64,000 bases of DNA from Halocatena salina (GCF_023115355.1 NZ_CP096020.1:310001-374000), one strand, 5' to 3'; positions 14,829-24,349 are shown, counted from the stretch's first letter. Made by a program: numbers and translations. Notes: generated by a model from the sequence alone, not told the origin.

Positions 14829-16885
14829 CGTGTCGATTCGTCATCGACAGATTTCGCGTGGCGAGCCCTGATCCGCGGGTTGCTGATCCGATCGAGCGAT
14901 TGCGAAAAGAGGATCAGCCCCATTGAAAGAAGAATGATGAACGCTACTGGAGCGACGATGAAGTGGACTTGTTCGAGCGTATACAGCGCCCCAGCCTCTT
15001 CTGCGTTGTTGAGAACTACGCCCCAGTTCTGGGAGCTGATCGGAAGGAATCCGAGGTAGTACAGCGCCACCGACGCGAAGATGATGTTTCGAGCGTTGTT
15101 CGCGAGATTGATCAGGATGTACGGCCAGATGTTCGGGAGAATGTCTTTAAGAATGATCGGCGGTGTTCCGATACCCATCGCACGAGACGATTCGACATAC
15201 TCGTATCCCCGGACTTTGAGGACTTCAGAGCGGATTGAACGGCCGAGTCCGCCCCAGGCAGCGACCGAGAGGACGAGACCGATAACTGCTGGATGTCGCG
15301 GTTCAATGATCGCTGCGATAACGATGATGAGGGGCAGGCCGGGAATAGAGATAACGATGTCACAGATCGTCATCAGCACCCGGTCGATGGTTCCACCCTG
15401 GAATCCCGCGACCGTGCCGACGCTGACGCCCACGAATACTGTTGCGACCGCACCAGCGACGATCATGATCAAAACGGGCGTCGTCCCGTGAACCATCAGC
15501 GATAGGATATCTACCCCCGTGTTCGTCGTTCCAAGTGGGTGTGCAAGAGAGCCGTCAAGCGGAGAGATCCACGTTTCGAACGTCGTCGTAGGGCTGTACA
15601 CGAATCGTGGGCCGATGAAACCGGTGGCGAAGAAAGCAAGAATGATAGCGAGTCCAGTGAATCCCCGCCAATCGCTGAGAACGATCTTCATCGGCGCATA
15701 CACTGACCGGTCGAACTTCCGGTAGAGTGCTTCCTTTCGACCGACGTTGACCGCGGCTTCCTCATCCATGAACTCATAGCGAGTTGTTCCGTTGCCGCCC
15801 AACCTGCTAGTACCCGCCCGCCCGGTGAGTCGCCGTACGTATCGCTTGAGTTGTGCTCGAAGCGGTATGCCGGTCGAGTTTCCGTACTCCGTACTGTCTC
15901 CTTCGGCCTGAGCACGGGGATCGATCCGACTGTAGGTGATGTCCGCGATGATCATTGCGATCACCACCGTGATACAGATGACCATGAACCCGCCCACCAT
16001 CAACGGGTAATCACGATTATTGACGCCTTCGAACATGTACCAGCCCATGCCGTGGTAGCTGAAGATGTCCTCAAGAATGATCGAGCCCCCGATCATGAAC
16101 CCGACTGTCAACAACAACCCGGTGTACAGCGGTAACAGCGCGTTGCGCATGACGTATCGAAGCGCGATCCGGGATGGGGGAAGCCCCCGCAAGCGGGCCA
16201 CTCGGATGTGATCAGCACCGAGGACGCTGATTGAATTACCACGCATGCTGAGCGACGCCGCGGCACCCGTAACGATCAGTGAGATTATCGGTAATGCTGC
16301 GTGGTGTAACGCTCCGAATACGAACTCGGGGCTGAGACCGATTTCGACCCCGCCTGGATAGCGTGCCCCGGTCGGAAACCACTCCAGTTGGTATGCAAAG
16401 ACGAACGATAGGAGGAGTGCTGCGACGTAGTAGGGAGTAGAGGTTTCGAGAACGGCGATGCCGGTCATTACAGTATCGAATTTCGAACCCTCGTAGTACG
16501 CCATGATCGCACCGAGACAGATGCTCGTGACGAACGTGATGACCAGTGCGATGGACATGTAGAAGATAGTCCACGGAATGGCCTCTGCGAGGATCTGATT
16601 GACCGAGGCGTTCTGTGATATCGAATAACCGAGATCACCCTGAAGAAGCGACGACATGTAATCCACGTACTGGACGTGCAACGGCTTGTCTGGGCGGATA
16701 TTCAAATGAAGTTCGACGACTCGGCGTGCAGTCGCTGGGTCTCCCGGATACTGTTCGAGCATCTGTGCCATCATTGCATCCAATGGGTTGCCGGGCATCA
16801 CCCGGACCAGGACGAACGTCAGATGGAACACGACGACGACCGTCAGTACTGCCTGCCCCAATCTCTTTACCAGCCAATTTGTCAT
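14825..16885 (-). CDS. Fused DppB-DppC oligopeptide/oligosaccharide ABC permease
   Basis: A single 686-residue frame contains both permeases of an Opp/Dpp importer. Residues 1-330 are DppB-like (LVKRLGQAVLTVVVVFHLTF, VRVMPGNPLD, and an EAA loop around RLRGLPPSRIALRYVMRNAL). Residues about 395-680 are DppC-like (HPLGTTNTGVDILSLMVHGT, RAMGIGTPPIILKDILPNI). The 60-residue linker (about 335-395) is hydrophilic, as the DppB tail and DppC head usually are. No stop or start separates the halves. It lies downstream of the substrate-binding lipoprotein and sugar-acid dehydratase, with the two ATPases divergent, so the complex should import xylo-oligosaccharides or related sugars. A natural gene fusion is more likely than a read error, because the frame is continuous. 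Confidence 0.88.
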   Translation of the reverse strand: MTNWLVKRLGQAVLTVVVVFHLTFVLVRVMPGNPLDAMMAQMLEQYPGDPATARRVVELHLNIRPDKPLHVQYVDYMSSLLQGDLGYSISQNASVNQILAEAIPWTIFYMSIALVITFVTSICLGAIMAYYEGSKFDTVMTGIAVLETSTPYYVAALLLSFVFAYQLEWFPTGARYPGGVEIGLSPEFVFGALHHAALPIISLIVTGAAASLSMRGNSISVLGADHIRVARLRGLPPSRIALRYVMRNALLPLYTGLLLTVGFMIGGSIILEDIFSYHGMGWYMFEGVNNRDYPLMVGGFMVICITVVIAMIIADITYSRIDPRAQAEGDSTEYGNSTGIPLRAQLKRYVRRLTGRAGTSRLGGNGTTRYEFMDEEAAVNVGRKEALYRKFDRSVYAPMKIVLSDWRGFTGLAIILAFFATGFIGPRFVYSPTTTFETWISPLDGSLAHPLGTTNTGVDILSLMVHGTTPVLIMIVAGAVATVFVGVSVGTVAGFQGGTIDRVLMTICDIVISIPGLPLIIVIAAIIEPRHPAVIGLVLSVAAWGGLGRSIRSEVLKVRGYEYVESSRAMGIGTPPIILKDILPNIWPYILINLANNARNIIFASVALYYLGFLPISSQNWGVVLNNAEEAGALYTLEQVHFIVAPVAFIILLSMGLILFSQSLDRISNPRIRARHAKSVDDESTR

Positions 16886-17045
16886 GTTTATTGCTACTGA
16901 CTATCACACTCCACTTATTAATAATTTTCTGATTTTGTGGTATGGTAACTGACGTGGAACAGGAGAGGATGGGCACCATCGGTATCCAAACGAGAATCGT
17001 TGGTCGGGTGGTGAGCGAGATCAATACTGCCCTTCATCGAGCGAG

Positions 17046-18227
17046 CTATGCGTCGTCAAACATGGTTTCGCCGTCGACCAAATGGTCCGTGAGGACGTCG
17101 TGGTCGAGTTCGACGCCGAGTCCGGGAGCATCGGGAACCGTAATGCGTCCGTCTTGGATGAGGGGATCGGATTCAGTGACCAGATCGTCCCACCACTCGA
17201 TATCACGTGCATGAAATTCAAGGGCAAGGAAGTTGGACGCTGCAGCTCCAACGTGGGCGCTAGCCATCGTGCCGAGCGGTGAGGCCACGTTGTGGAGTGC
17301 CAGCGGAATGGAGTACGCTTTAGCCATGTTGGCAGCCCTCTTCGTTTCAAGCATCCCACCGGTTTTCGGTACATCCGGATGGAAGATATCGATCCCTTGG
17401 TTCTCGATCAGCCGACGGGCACCTTCGACCCGATAGAGATTCTCTCCGGCGGCAATAGTGGTATCCGTGTTGTGCGTAACGTAGGTCTGTACCTCGTGGT
17501 TCTCGGGTGGAACAGCGTCTTCGAGCCACCAGACGTCGTACGGTTCGAGCGCGCTTGCCAGGCGGCGGCCAGTGTCACCGGACCAACTCCAGTGGCAATC
17601 GAACGCAACATCAGCACGGTCGCCGACGCGGTCGATCACCGTTTCTACGATCTCTCGACGGTGCTCGATCGCTCGTGCGTTCAGGTGCTTGTTTCGTCCG
17701 TCCTGTTCGTGTCGATCCGGTCCATCGAGATCGAACTTTAACGCGTCGAATCCATCAGCAACGACTGTTTCTGCAGCATCGGCGTACGCTTCTGGGGAAT
17801 ACGAATCGTCGTCCGTCTGATGGAGGTGTTCGCCCGCATGGCTGTCACAGTACACGCGAACCGTATCACGGTGTTTCCCGCCGATGAGCTGGTAGGCTGG
17901 AATGCCGAGGAGTTTTCCAGCGAGGTCATGGAGCGCGATATCGATCCCGGAGATCGCAGTGACGCCGACCCCGTTCATTCCGCCAAGAAAACACGACCCA
18001 TCGAAAAGGTCCGTACAGCGCGCATCGATATCGACCGGATTCTTCCCGATGATCAACTCCTTTGCGTGTTCGATGTAGGCGTTGGCGTTCGGTCCGAGGA
18101 CCGCCTCACCGACCCCAGTGACGCCGACATCGGTAGTGATTCGGATGAACGTCCAGTGAAACCCCGACTCCACTCGCGCTGTCTGAACGTCTGTTATCGC
18201 TACATCACGTGCATCGGTCTCTCTCAT
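17046..18227 (-). CDS. Enolase-superfamily sugar-acid dehydratase (xylonate/gluconate-type)
   Basis: A 393-residue mandelate racemase/muconate lactonizing enzyme-type protein. Numbered from the ATG at 18227, metal ligands are Asp210 (FDCHWSW), Glu236 (WWLEDAVPP) and Glu262 (AGENLYR). His312 (LALHNVASPLG) is the likely general base, and Lys164-x-Asp166 sits on the second strand. This fits the acid-sugar dehydratases, including the xylonate and arabinoate dehydratases of haloarchaeal pentose oxidation. It lies between the lipoprotein gene and the fused permease and near xdh, which favours xylonate. Galactonate or gluconate dehydratase remains possible. GTG at 18230 is an alternative start, and a CATCAC/GTGATG dyad covers the start codon. 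Confidence 0.8.
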   Translation of the reverse strand: MRETDARDVAITDVQTARVESGFHWTFIRITTDVGVTGVGEAVLGPNANAYIEHAKELIIGKNPVDIDARCTDLFDGSCFLGGMNGVGVTAISGIDIALHDLAGKLLGIPAYQLIGGKHRDTVRVYCDSHAGEHLHQTDDDSYSPEAYADAAETVVADGFDALKFDLDGPDRHEQDGRNKHLNARAIEHRREIVETVIDRVGDRADVAFDCHWSWSGDTGRRLASALEPYDVWWLEDAVPPENHEVQTYVTHNTDTTIAAGENLYRVEGARRLIENQGIDIFHPDVPKTGGMLETKRAANMAKAYSIPLALHNVASPLGTMASAHVGAAASNFLALEFHARDIEWWDDLVTESDPLIQDGRITVPDAPGLGVELDHDVLTDHLVDGETMFDDA

Positions 18228-18240
18228 CACAGTCGTGATG
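18225..18240. promoter_or_regulatory. Dyad symmetry over the dehydratase start
   Basis: CATCAC-AGTC-GTGATG, a perfect 6-bp inverted repeat with a 4-bp spacer covering the start codon. The half-site ATCAC also occurs as ATCAC-G-GTGAT at 13709-13719 just before xdh, although with different spacing. A shared regulator is possible but weakly supported. Confidence 0.3.
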
Positions 18241-18347
18241 TGTGTGAGATCAGTATAAAGTTCTTCGTCGAGGTGAACCGAACGCGGACCATCTCGATCG
18301 TGTTTTTACCGACGAGGCAAACGAATCAAACCTGATGCACCGACCAA

Positions 18348-20159
18348 TTACTGTGGTTCGAGCCCATGCTCGAGGAAGTAATGCGTGATGCGGTTGGACG
18401 TCAACCAGGCATCCGATTCGAGATCGAAGTTCCACTCGCCAGCATTCACCCAGTAGTGTTCGCTCCATGGATGGATCATCGTCCCAGGGAGGAGGTGGTT
18501 GTGGGCCCACGCAAGTCGGGTTGCGTGCTGGACAACTTTGTCATCGTTCTGAGCGGTCGAGAGTGCGTTGAGGGTCTCCTCGAAGTTGACCGTGATCATG
18601 TCGCCATCGGGGTTCCCGATCTCGGGTACTTCGACCTCGTTCCCGAACAGCTCGCGCTCGGAAACAGCGCCCCTGGTCGGGCCGAACAGTTCTTCCTGGA
18701 GATCGGCGTGGGCGTGGTAGTCACGGGCCATTCCGTAGTTGAGGTGGACGCTGATGTCGTACTGGGAGCCGTCCTCGACTTCTGCCTGCCACGTCGGCAT
18801 CTCCTCGATGTAGTAGTCGACACCGATGCCGAACTCATTGAGATTGTTGTAGATCATCTCGGACGGCTGTTGGAACCAGTCACCGACGGGGAAGTTCAGC
18901 TCCCAGTGATCACCATCGGGCGTGTACCAATCCCCATCCTCCTGAGTAAACCCAGCATCTTCGAGTAGTTCCGTCGCACGGTCTCGGTTCTCCGGAATGT
19001 AGTTCGTCATCGCCTCCAACACGCTGTCCTTGACGAAGAACTCGACGTAGCCAGCGTCGATACCACACGAGTACGTGTCTGCTGGGGTGTCGGGAGCGAC
19101 CTCGGCAACGAGCGTCTTGAAGTCGACGACGTGTGAGAGAGCCTGTCGGACGCGGGGGTCGTTGCTAATGTACTCATCCTCCGGACCAAACAGCAACGCA
19201 AACGACTGACCGGAGTATGAGACTGGCGGCGTGTCATACTTTTCTGGGAGGTCCTGTAGGGTCGGATCGTTGTGCCGCCAGTCGACCTCACCCGCGCGTA
19301 ACCCTGCCTCGTCTTTGGCCCGTCCGTATCGGAGGTAGAACTCCCAGTCTTGGGCAATGGGGTGTTCGGGGTTCGGGATCTGATCGGCGTACTCTTCGTT
19401 TGCCTCGATGAAGACGAACGGTCCCGAAAAGAGCGCTTGATCCCACTCCGGTTCGAACGAAACGACATCCTGTTGGATCTGTTCGACCTCGTCGTCCCCA
19501 GCGTCCTCGAATCGCTCGATAAACTGGCTGTAGTGGGTCTCCGAGACGTTCAATAACGTCTCGGCCCATTGGTTGATCCACAGCTCTCGTTCGATACTTT
19601 GATACTCCTCACGAGGCTGGAGTTCGAACGCGTACTCACCATCGGTGGTAATGTCGTTCGGATCGACGTACGTCTCGATCCCCTGATCGAGATACGCCGA
19701 CAGTTTGAGGGCAGTCACGAAATCAGCCGACGTTATCTGACTCCCGTCAGACCAGCCATACTCGTCGCTGATTTCGATGCGTGTGGCGCCCGTCTGCTCG
19801 TCGATCTCCCAATTCTCTGCGATCCGAGGGATGAACTCCCCTTGCTCGGTGCTGTAGATGGCGAGGTATTCAAAGGACGTCTCCTGAACCTCGCCGGGGT
19901 TCCACGACGTGTGGTAGGGGTTGAAGATGTGTTCTCCGTTGTACGGATTGATCTCCCCCCCGGGAACTGCCTCGTTCATCTCCTCTTCGTAGTTCTCGTT
20001 GTAATCCACGTCGACGGTTTCCAGCCCCTGGTTGAGTAGGTCGCTGTCATCGTCGTCACCGCCAAGACAGCCTGCAATCGTCCCGATCCCCGCTATCCCC
20101 GTCAGTTCTAACATTCGTCGCCGCGAAATGGTTACTGATCGTTGGTACTTCTCTACCAT
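18348..20159 (-). CDS. ABC transporter substrate-binding lipoprotein (family 5)
   Basis: A 603-residue extracellular solute-binding protein. The N-terminus has a Tat signal (ISRRRMLELTGIAGIGTIAG) and a lipobox ending at Cys31, followed by an acidic spacer (GGDDDDSD) typical of haloarchaeal lipoproteins. The body carries family-5 features: WEIDEQTGATRIEISDEYGW and SDGSQITSADFV near residues 145-175, ALSHVVDFKTLV (about 345) and VRQAL. Family members bind peptides, nickel or oligosaccharides. Beside a sugar-acid dehydratase and xylanases, a xylo-oligosaccharide ligand is the best guess. It is the first gene of the operon lipoprotein-dehydratase-permease and is divergent from the ATPase pair. 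Confidence 0.88.
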   Translation of the reverse strand: MVEKYQRSVTISRRRMLELTGIAGIGTIAGCLGGDDDDSDLLNQGLETVDVDYNENYEEEMNEAVPGGEINPYNGEHIFNPYHTSWNPGEVQETSFEYLAIYSTEQGEFIPRIAENWEIDEQTGATRIEISDEYGWSDGSQITSADFVTALKLSAYLDQGIETYVDPNDITTDGEYAFELQPREEYQSIERELWINQWAETLLNVSETHYSQFIERFEDAGDDEVEQIQQDVVSFEPEWDQALFSGPFVFIEANEEYADQIPNPEHPIAQDWEFYLRYGRAKDEAGLRAGEVDWRHNDPTLQDLPEKYDTPPVSYSGQSFALLFGPEDEYISNDPRVRQALSHVVDFKTLVAEVAPDTPADTYSCGIDAGYVEFFVKDSVLEAMTNYIPENRDRATELLEDAGFTQEDGDWYTPDGDHWELNFPVGDWFQQPSEMIYNNLNEFGIGVDYYIEEMPTWQAEVEDGSQYDISVHLNYGMARDYHAHADLQEELFGPTRGAVSERELFGNEVEVPEIGNPDGDMITVNFEETLNALSTAQNDDKVVQHATRLAWAHNHLLPGTMIHPWSEHYWVNAGEWNFDLESDAWLTSNRITHYFLEHGLEPQ

Positions 20160-20445
20160 CTTCTACAAGGGAGGAATAATACATAATAAATGTTTGGTAC
20201 CGATGCGGGAACTGTACGGATAGTTCCGATTCGTCGGGACCGACCGAGCCGAGAGAACATGATCCGGACTGAGAGACACGGTTCCCTCAGAACAACATCT
20301 GCCGACCAGACAGTATTTATCAACAATATATAGAAGGTTATTTATAACATTAGTTACCATCCTATAGTGGATGATACACACACCAGAGTGGTGTTCCCGG
20401 TTTCGGACGTCCTGGTCCAGCAAGCAGTACAGAGGGTGATCAGAC
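20160..20445. promoter_or_regulatory. Divergent promoter region of the importer operons
   Basis: Separates the lipoprotein operon (leftward) from the ATPase operon (rightward). Candidate TATA elements: TTTATTATG on the minus strand near 20185, about 26 bp before the lipoprotein ATG (fitting a leaderless transcript), and TTTATA at 20341-20346 for the ATPase genes. An imperfect dyad, GGAACT-n8-AGTTCC, lies at 20208-20227. A Shine-Dalgarno-like GGTGATC at 20435-20441 precedes the ATPase ATG at 20446. Confidence 0.4.
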
Positions 20446-21507
20446 ATGGGAAACGAATCGATTAACGTCTCACGAGCTGATTCTCGATCGGAGGGAGATC
20501 CGATTATTACGGTTCGGGAGACGAACGTCAGATACGAGATGGACCAGGGTGCATCTCACGTTCTCAAAGACATCGACCTCGACATTCACCGGGGGGAGAT
20601 CCTCGGAATCGTTGGTGAAAGCGGAAGCGGCAAATCGATGTTCGCGGATTCACTTTTAGACGCCGTCGTCGAACCCGGACTCCTGAGCGGGGAGATCACG
20701 TATTATCCCGAAGACGGGATGCCGATCGACGTTCTCGGGCTTCAGCCGTGGGAGCTCCGCGAGTTTCGCTGGGAAACGGTTTCGATGGTGTTCCAGGGGG
20801 CAATGAGCGCGTTCAACCCGACGATGAGCATCAAAGAACATTTCGAGGAGACGCTCGACGCCCACGGCTGGGACAGAGACGACGGTCTCCAGCGCGCAGA
20901 ACAACTGTTCGCCGACCTCCACCTCGATCCATACCGGATGCTCGGGTCGTTTCCTCACGAACTGAGCGGTGGACAGAAACAACGGGCACTCATCGCCCTC
21001 AGTTTGATTTTAGAGCCAGAGGTGCTCGTCATGGACGAGCCGACCGCCGCGCTCGATTTGCTCATGCAACGTTCGATCCTCAACCTGCTCTATGACATCA
21101 GGGACAAGTACAACCTCACAATGGTGTTCATCAGCCACGATCTACCGATCGTTTCCGGGTTTGCCGACCGGCTGGCGGTCATGTACGCGTTCGAATTCGT
21201 TGAGGTCGGGCAGGCGAACGATATCCTCGGAAACGCTTCCCACCCCTATACACGCGCATTGCTCAAATCGACACCCAACCTCCAGACACCGCTCAAGGAA
21301 ATGCGACAGATCGACGGCGAGAGCCCCGATCCGATCAACCATCCATCAGGCTGTTCGTATCATCCCCGGTGTCCCTTAGGTGACGAACGGTGTACGGCAG
21401 ACGACCCCCCGTTTTACGATGTCGATGATGGACACGAGGTGCGGTGTCACTACTGGGAGCACGCCGATGAAACGATCCCGCTCTCGTTCGGTGGTGACCG
21501 TCGATGA
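20446..21507 (+). CDS. Oligopeptide-type ABC transporter ATPase (DppD-like)
   Basis: A 353-residue nucleotide-binding subunit. It has Walker A GESGSGKS (about 60-67), signature LSGGQKQR (about 175), Walker B VLVMDEPTAALD and the switch histidine in FISHDL. The C-terminal oligopeptide/dipeptide extension is present with its cysteines (CSYHPRCPLGDERC, then RCHYW), which in relatives bind an Fe-S cluster. It pairs with the next gene, which overlaps by 4 bp, to power the fused permease. GGTGATC at 20435-20441 matches the 16S 3' end. Specificity follows the binding protein, probably oligosaccharides. Confidence 0.92.
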   Translation: MGNESINVSRADSRSEGDPIITVRETNVRYEMDQGASHVLKDIDLDIHRGEILGIVGESGSGKSMFADSLLDAVVEPGLLSGEITYYPEDGMPIDVLGLQPWELREFRWETVSMVFQGAMSAFNPTMSIKEHFEETLDAHGWDRDDGLQRAEQLFADLHLDPYRMLGSFPHELSGGQKQRALIALSLILEPEVLVMDEPTAALDLLMQRSILNLLYDIRDKYNLTMVFISHDLPIVSGFADRLAVMYAFEFVEVGQANDILGNASHPYTRALLKSTPNLQTPLKEMRQIDGESPDPINHPSGCSYHPRCPLGDERCTADDPPFYDVDDGHEVRCHYWEHADETIPLSFGGDRR

Positions 21508-22655
21508 GTACTGACGAACCGTTGATCTCGATAAAGAACCTAAAGGTCCACTTCGAGGATTCATCGCTCGTGAACGCGATGATACCCGCTTGGATCAGTG
21601 ACCGACTGGGTATCGAGGAGGAACCGACCGTTCGGGCGGTCGACGATATCTCCCTCGATATCGGCGAAAACGATGTCATTGCTCTAGTCGGTGAGAGTGG
21701 CTGTGGTAAAACGACCCTCGGAAAGGCAGCCGTCGGATTGCAACGTCCCACGGGCGGCTCAATCGAGTACCGTGGTCACGATATTTGGGACGTGCGAGCT
21801 GGCGAGTCGGACGCGGATATCACGTTCGAAGAGATCCGTCGATCTCTCCAGATCATTCATCAAGACCCTGGCGCGGCACTGAACCCGTACCGCTCAGTGC
21901 TCGATAATCTCGCGGTTCCGTTGAAACGTTGGAATCCCCATCTCAACCACGAAGAGCGGAGAAATCGGATCCTCAACATGCTCGAACGAACGGGGATAAG
22001 CCCCCCAGAGGACTACGCTGAGCGGTACGTTCACCAACTCTCGGGTGGTGAGCAACAACGGGTGGCACTCATCCGCGCGCTGCTGGTCGAACCCGACGTG
22101 ATCCTCGCAGACGAGGCGGTCAGCGCCCTCGATGTTTCGCTTCGGATCGGCGTGATGGACCTATTCCTCGAAATGCAGGAGATCTTCGACACGTCGTTCG
22201 TATTTATCAGTCACGATCTCGCAAACGCAAGGTACCTAGCGGGAAAGTCGGGCGGAAAGATAGCCGTGATGTATCTCGGAGAGATCGTCGAGGTCGGGAC
22301 CGCCGAGGAGATCACCACGAACCCACAGCATCCGTACACCAAGGTACTACAGTGGGCGACACCGATCCTTGATCCCGAGCAGGCCGAGGAAGCCATGCGC
22401 GAGTCACCGCCGGTCAGAAAGATCGACATTCCGAACGCGACGGAGCCGCCATCGGGATGTCGGTTCCATACGCGATGTCTCGAAGCACGTGAAGCCTGTC
22501 GCCGGGAACGTCCGGACCTCTATGAGGACGAAGAAACGTTCCACCGAACGAGGTGTTTCCGCCAACTCGACGACCACGACTACTGGGACAGTCCGGAGTA
22601 CACTGACGAAGAACCTAGTTCTTCGGCAGACGACAAACAGCAGACACACGAGTGA
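21504..22655 (+). CDS. Oligopeptide-type ABC transporter ATPase (DppF-like)
   Basis: A 383-residue second ATPase of the importer. It has Walker A GESGCGKTT (about 68-76), signature LSGGEQQR, Walker B VILADEAVSALD and the switch FISHDLANARYL. The C-terminal oligo_HPY region has PSGCRFHTRCLEAREACRRE with three cysteines and RCF further on. An insertion at about residues 15-35 (NAMIPAWISDRLGIEEEP) before the first strand is common in DppF. Translation is coupled to the upstream ATPase through ATGA at 21504. The acidic 30-residue tail is disordered. It is the last gene of the rightward importer operon. Confidence 0.92.
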   Translation: MSTDEPLISIKNLKVHFEDSSLVNAMIPAWISDRLGIEEEPTVRAVDDISLDIGENDVIALVGESGCGKTTLGKAAVGLQRPTGGSIEYRGHDIWDVRAGESDADITFEEIRRSLQIIHQDPGAALNPYRSVLDNLAVPLKRWNPHLNHEERRNRILNMLERTGISPPEDYAERYVHQLSGGEQQRVALIRALLVEPDVILADEAVSALDVSLRIGVMDLFLEMQEIFDTSFVFISHDLANARYLAGKSGGKIAVMYLGEIVEVGTAEEITTNPQHPYTKVLQWATPILDPEQAEEAMRESPPVRKIDIPNATEPPSGCRFHTRCLEAREACRRERPDLYEDEETFHRTRCFRQLDDHDYWDSPEYTDEEPSSSADDKQQTHE

Positions 22656-22684
22656 GACGTGACGTCTACGTTTGGCACCCGAAC

Positions 22685-22894
22685 TCAGAACGGAGCCCAA
22701 TCGGAGGACAACGCTATCAACGTGCCGAGAGTGGTGACGATGACGATAGCTGCACTCACTTGACCGATCACGTACGACGGCGTTCCGGGTTCGAGATAGA
22801 TGAATGACCAGCCGAGCAACAGTAACATCGCAACGCTGACAGCGAAAATAGACAACCACAGTTGGTGGCTAAGACTCGATGGACGGTGGGACAT
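22685..22894 (-). CDS. Small two-helix membrane protein
   Basis: A 69-residue protein from the ATG at 22894; a longer frame from 22948 adds a non-hydrophobic, unlikely N-terminus. Two helices are clear: LSIFAVSVAMLLLLGWSFIYL and YVIGQVSAAIVIVTTLGTLI. It converges on the ATPase operon end (30-bp gap). I do not recognise a family. Its size and location between transport genes suggest an accessory or unrelated haloarchaeal small membrane protein. Confidence 0.6.
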   Translation of the reverse strand: MSHRPSSLSHQLWLSIFAVSVAMLLLLGWSFIYLEPGTPSYVIGQVSAAIVIVTTLGTLIALSSDWAPF

Positions 22895-23027
22895 TGTACT
22901 CGAATAGCACCTGAATTTAATAAAGGTACTGGTTGTTCGTGCGACCAATAGTAGACGGATCGATGGCTGTCATCACTCTGGTGGGAAAAGCACATGATTG
23001 ATATGAGTGGACACACATCATAGTCGT

Positions 23028-23276
23028 ATGATAGACGCGTACATGAGCCGGTTCGAGCATCCCTACGTACTGGTTCTCGTACCGATCGCAGCGGTGTTAC
23101 TGGGACTGTCCGCGGTCGCCCAGGCACTCGGAGCCAACCAGGTGGCGGGTTTTCTGGTCCTCTATTCGATGGCTGCACTGATCATCTGTAGTATCGGCTA
23201 TGCTGCTCTGCTAACGCTCAAATACAGCACCCGTATACTCCAACAGTGGCGCATGCAACGGTCGGAAATGAACTGA
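23028..23276 (+). CDS. Small two-helix membrane protein
   Basis: An 82-residue protein from the ATG at 23028; GTG at 23007 is an alternative. Helices: YVLVLVPIAAVLLGLSAVAQ and VLYSMAALIICSIGYAALL, followed by a basic tail (YSTRILQQWRMQRSEMN). It is divergent from the small membrane protein at 22685-22894 and precedes the GH10 xylanase by about 100 bp. No family assignment. Confidence 0.6.
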   Translation: MIDAYMSRFEHPYVLVLVPIAAVLLGLSAVAQALGANQVAGFLVLYSMAALIICSIGYAALLTLKYSTRILQQWRMQRSEMN

Positions 23277-23374
23277 ACGACGCTCTCTGAGTGATCCGAT
23301 GTTCAGTCGAAATCATCCCAACACGACCGAATCAGCGACACTTACATACGTATTCCCGATCATTTGACGACGGA

Positions 23375-24349
23375 ATGTCGAACGATTCGAGCCTCAAAGA
23401 GGTAGCTACCGACCGTGGATTTCGGATCGGTGCCACACTGAACGCACAATCACTTCGAAACGATCCGAGCTACTGGAAGACAGTGAGAAACGAGTTCAAC
23501 GCGATCACTCCCGAAAACGCCCTGAAGATGGGGCCGCTTCGACCCGCACGAAACACCTACGATTTCACTGATGCCGACGCGATCGTCGATTTCGGGCGGG
23601 CAAACGATATGTACGTTCGTGGGCACACACTCGTTTGGCACAACCAACTGCCCAACTGGTTCCAAGCATGGGAGTACACCGACGAACAACTCGAAACCTT
23701 TCTTCGGGATCACATCCATACCGTCGCGGGCCGATACCGGGCTACAGTCGACGCTTGGGATGTTGTAAACGAGGCAGTCGCCGACGATGGGACGCTCCGA
23801 GAGACAGTCTGGGCGGACGCGATGGGTGAGAAGTATCTCGATCGTGCGTTCCGCTGGGCCAGCGAAGTCACCGACGCGACGCTCTATTACAACGACTACG
23901 GTGCCGACGCTGTAAACGAAAAATCTGACAGCATCTACACCCTGCTTTCAAATCTCCTCGAACGCGATGTCCCGATCGACGGCATCGGGCTTCAGTGTCA
24001 CTTCCTGGGCGACCGACCGGCTCCCGAATCCATCGCGGAGAACATCCGCCGATTTCAGGAGCTTGGGCTCGATGTACAGATCACCGAGATGGACGTCGCA
24101 TTCACCGCTGGTGATGCTCCCGACGATCGATGCCAAGAACAGGCCGCGTACTATCGAGCGATCGCCGAAGCTTGTTTAGAAACCGGTTGTGATACACTCG
24201 TCCAATGGGGAGTGAACGACGCGAACTCCTGGCTACGGCAGTTCAAGGACTTCCCCGAACGATACACGGACGATCCACTGTTGTTCGACGATAACTGTGA
24301 TCCCAAGCCCGCGTACCACGCCCTCACAGACACATTGATCGACGGCTGA
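23375..24349 (+). CDS. xynA: GH10 endo-1,4-beta-xylanase, cytoplasmic
   Basis: A 324-residue single-domain GH10 enzyme. NAITPENALKMGPL (43-56) and VRGHTLVWHNQLPNW (81-95) line the substrate cleft. WDVVNEAV holds the acid/base Glu133 and QITEMDV the nucleophile Glu238; WGVND is near the end. I chose the ATG at 23375 (MSNDSSLKEV), where family similarity begins. There is no Sec or Tat signal, so unlike the GH11 pair it acts inside the cell, probably on short xylo-oligosaccharides brought in by the adjacent importer. Short intracellular GH10 enzymes are known from xylan-utilising bacteria. Confidence 0.93.
   Translation: MSNDSSLKEVATDRGFRIGATLNAQSLRNDPSYWKTVRNEFNAITPENALKMGPLRPARNTYDFTDADAIVDFGRANDMYVRGHTLVWHNQLPNWFQAWEYTDEQLETFLRDHIHTVAGRYRATVDAWDVVNEAVADDGTLRETVWADAMGEKYLDRAFRWASEVTDATLYYNDYGADAVNEKSDSIYTLLSNLLERDVPIDGIGLQCHFLGDRPAPESIAENIRRFQELGLDVQITEMDVAFTAGDAPDDRCQEQAAYYRAIAEACLETGCDTLVQWGVNDANSWLRQFKDFPERYTDDPLLFDDNCDPKPAYHALTDTLIDG

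Noticed and set aside
14825-16885. The fused permease as an assembly error
   Set aside because: No frameshift signature or ambiguous run is visible at the joint, and both halves and the linker read smoothly; kept as a fusion but flagged for checking.
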